Assembly: GCA_964019165.1 (NCBI GenBank)
Contig: OZ025271.1
Coordinates: 14,301,759 to 14,365,758 of the forward strand
Length of the DNA: 64,000 nt
Origin: Mastigias papua
Lineage: Eukaryota > Cnidaria > Scyphozoa > Rhizostomeae > Mastigiidae
Direction: 5' to 3'
Part shown: piece by piece, positions 63,401 through 64,000 of the stretch
How positions within the stretch are numbered: the stretch's first letter is position 1
Layout: every line of letters begins with the position of its first letter
Program-made: the position numbers and the translations under genes
Notes under the pieces: model-generated
Told to the model about the DNA's origin: nothing
The model's database searches: none
What the model saw: the letters and a program-made list of their open reading frames with translations, nothing else

Positions 63401-63977
63401 AATGTTTTTGCCAAGCAATGGTAACACTCGAATGTGAGTTGCAGCTATCATATCAGCATCAATGCACAACCAGCATACTGAAATATGTAAGACGGGAATG
63501 TGAAGCTTCGAGAGGGCAATAATGAGAGGCCATTGCATATTGCATGTAATAGGTATTATCTACGCATGGTTAGTGCCTTATGCAATCGTGTCAGGAAACT
63601 TACTGTTGAAAGTGGAAGAGTACAGCCTCAAGTGGATGTATGTGTATGAGAGGCTGAAAGACTCTGCATGAGAAACAAGTAAATTATTAAAGAATGAAAT
63701 AAATCAATAACTATTAAACAATAATCATTGAGCAATTATGAAAATTAAGTTAATGAATATAAAATTATACATGCTGTACAATATTATTTTATCCAATGAT
63801 AATTATAAAAACTTGTAAGAATAAACAACAAAACTTGTAAAAAAGTGCCTACAATTGCTTAGAAGCCACCATTGACTGTAACATCAAGCTGAATAAAATA
63901 CTTCAAAGAACCAACAATATCTGGGTTGATCTGAGAATACATCACCAAATAGACAATGCTATCTGAATATAACTTAC
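63401..63977. other. Intron, likely LINE 3' UTR then host sequence
   Basis: No end of the LINE could be fixed. AT-rich sequence with AATAAA-like words near 63700. Confidence 0.3.
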
Positions 63978-64000
63978 GCTATAATGAGGAGGCATACCAC
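63978..64000 (-). CDS. Penultimate exon of the same gene, cut by the window edge
   Basis: Minus strand: last codons GGT ATG CCT CCT CAT TAT AGC, then donor GTAAGT (63977-63972). Phase 0 agrees with exon 61081-61230. Only 23 bases are visible. Confidence 0.4.

Overview
This is animal (invertebrate metazoan) nuclear DNA: AT-rich, with no bacterial-style gene packing. It has tiny exons between GT/AG introns, tRNA-derived SINEs, LINEs, a Penelope-like element, Tc1/mariner, pogo-like, hAT-like and Harbinger-like DNA elements, and long (TA)n tracts. The element mix (esterase-ORF1 LINE, LINE with C-terminal zinc fingers, Penelope-like element with hammerhead ribozymes) suits a marine invertebrate. 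I cannot name the species.

Left part (1-16.1 kb, minus strand): a micro-exon gene. A non-coding first exon near 15.94 kb is followed by an exon with the start codon (13.19 kb) and at least seven coding exons of 24-63 bp. All are multiples of three and all are split in phase 1. Together they encode a charged, coiled-coil-like protein that runs off the left edge. One extra exon copy has lost its acceptor. The introns carry a LINE (2.6-6.96 kb), an inverted SINE pair, (TA)n, three MITEs and a hammerhead ribozyme.

Middle (16-35 kb): SINE and MITE copies, a ~1.83 kb tandem duplication (18.7-23.2 kb) whose second copy holds three datable transposon insertions, a pogo-like element (23.74-25.16 kb) filled with (TA)n tracts and two palindromes each carrying a head-to-head pair of hammerhead ribozymes, and a decayed Penelope-like element (30.8-33.9 kb) containing a Tc1 element. 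A further Tc1-type non-autonomous element follows.

35.2-41.2 kb is a worn tandem array of roughly 78-80 bp units, interrupted by a decayed transposon gene and a SINE. 41.5 kb holds an acidic terminal exon (minus strand). 46.2-48.8 kb is a heavily decayed LINE.

Right part (51-64 kb): a CCAAT-box cluster with a possible small plus-strand gene; a tandem array of exon-like units (54.6-56.6 kb, minus) with candidate 3' exons beside it; a long frame interrupted only twice (57.7-58.4 kb); and the last exons of a minus-strand gene (61.08-61.23 kb and 63.98 kb to the edge) with a zinc-finger LINE in the intron. Most of the rest is intron or intergenic DNA in which I see nothing specific.
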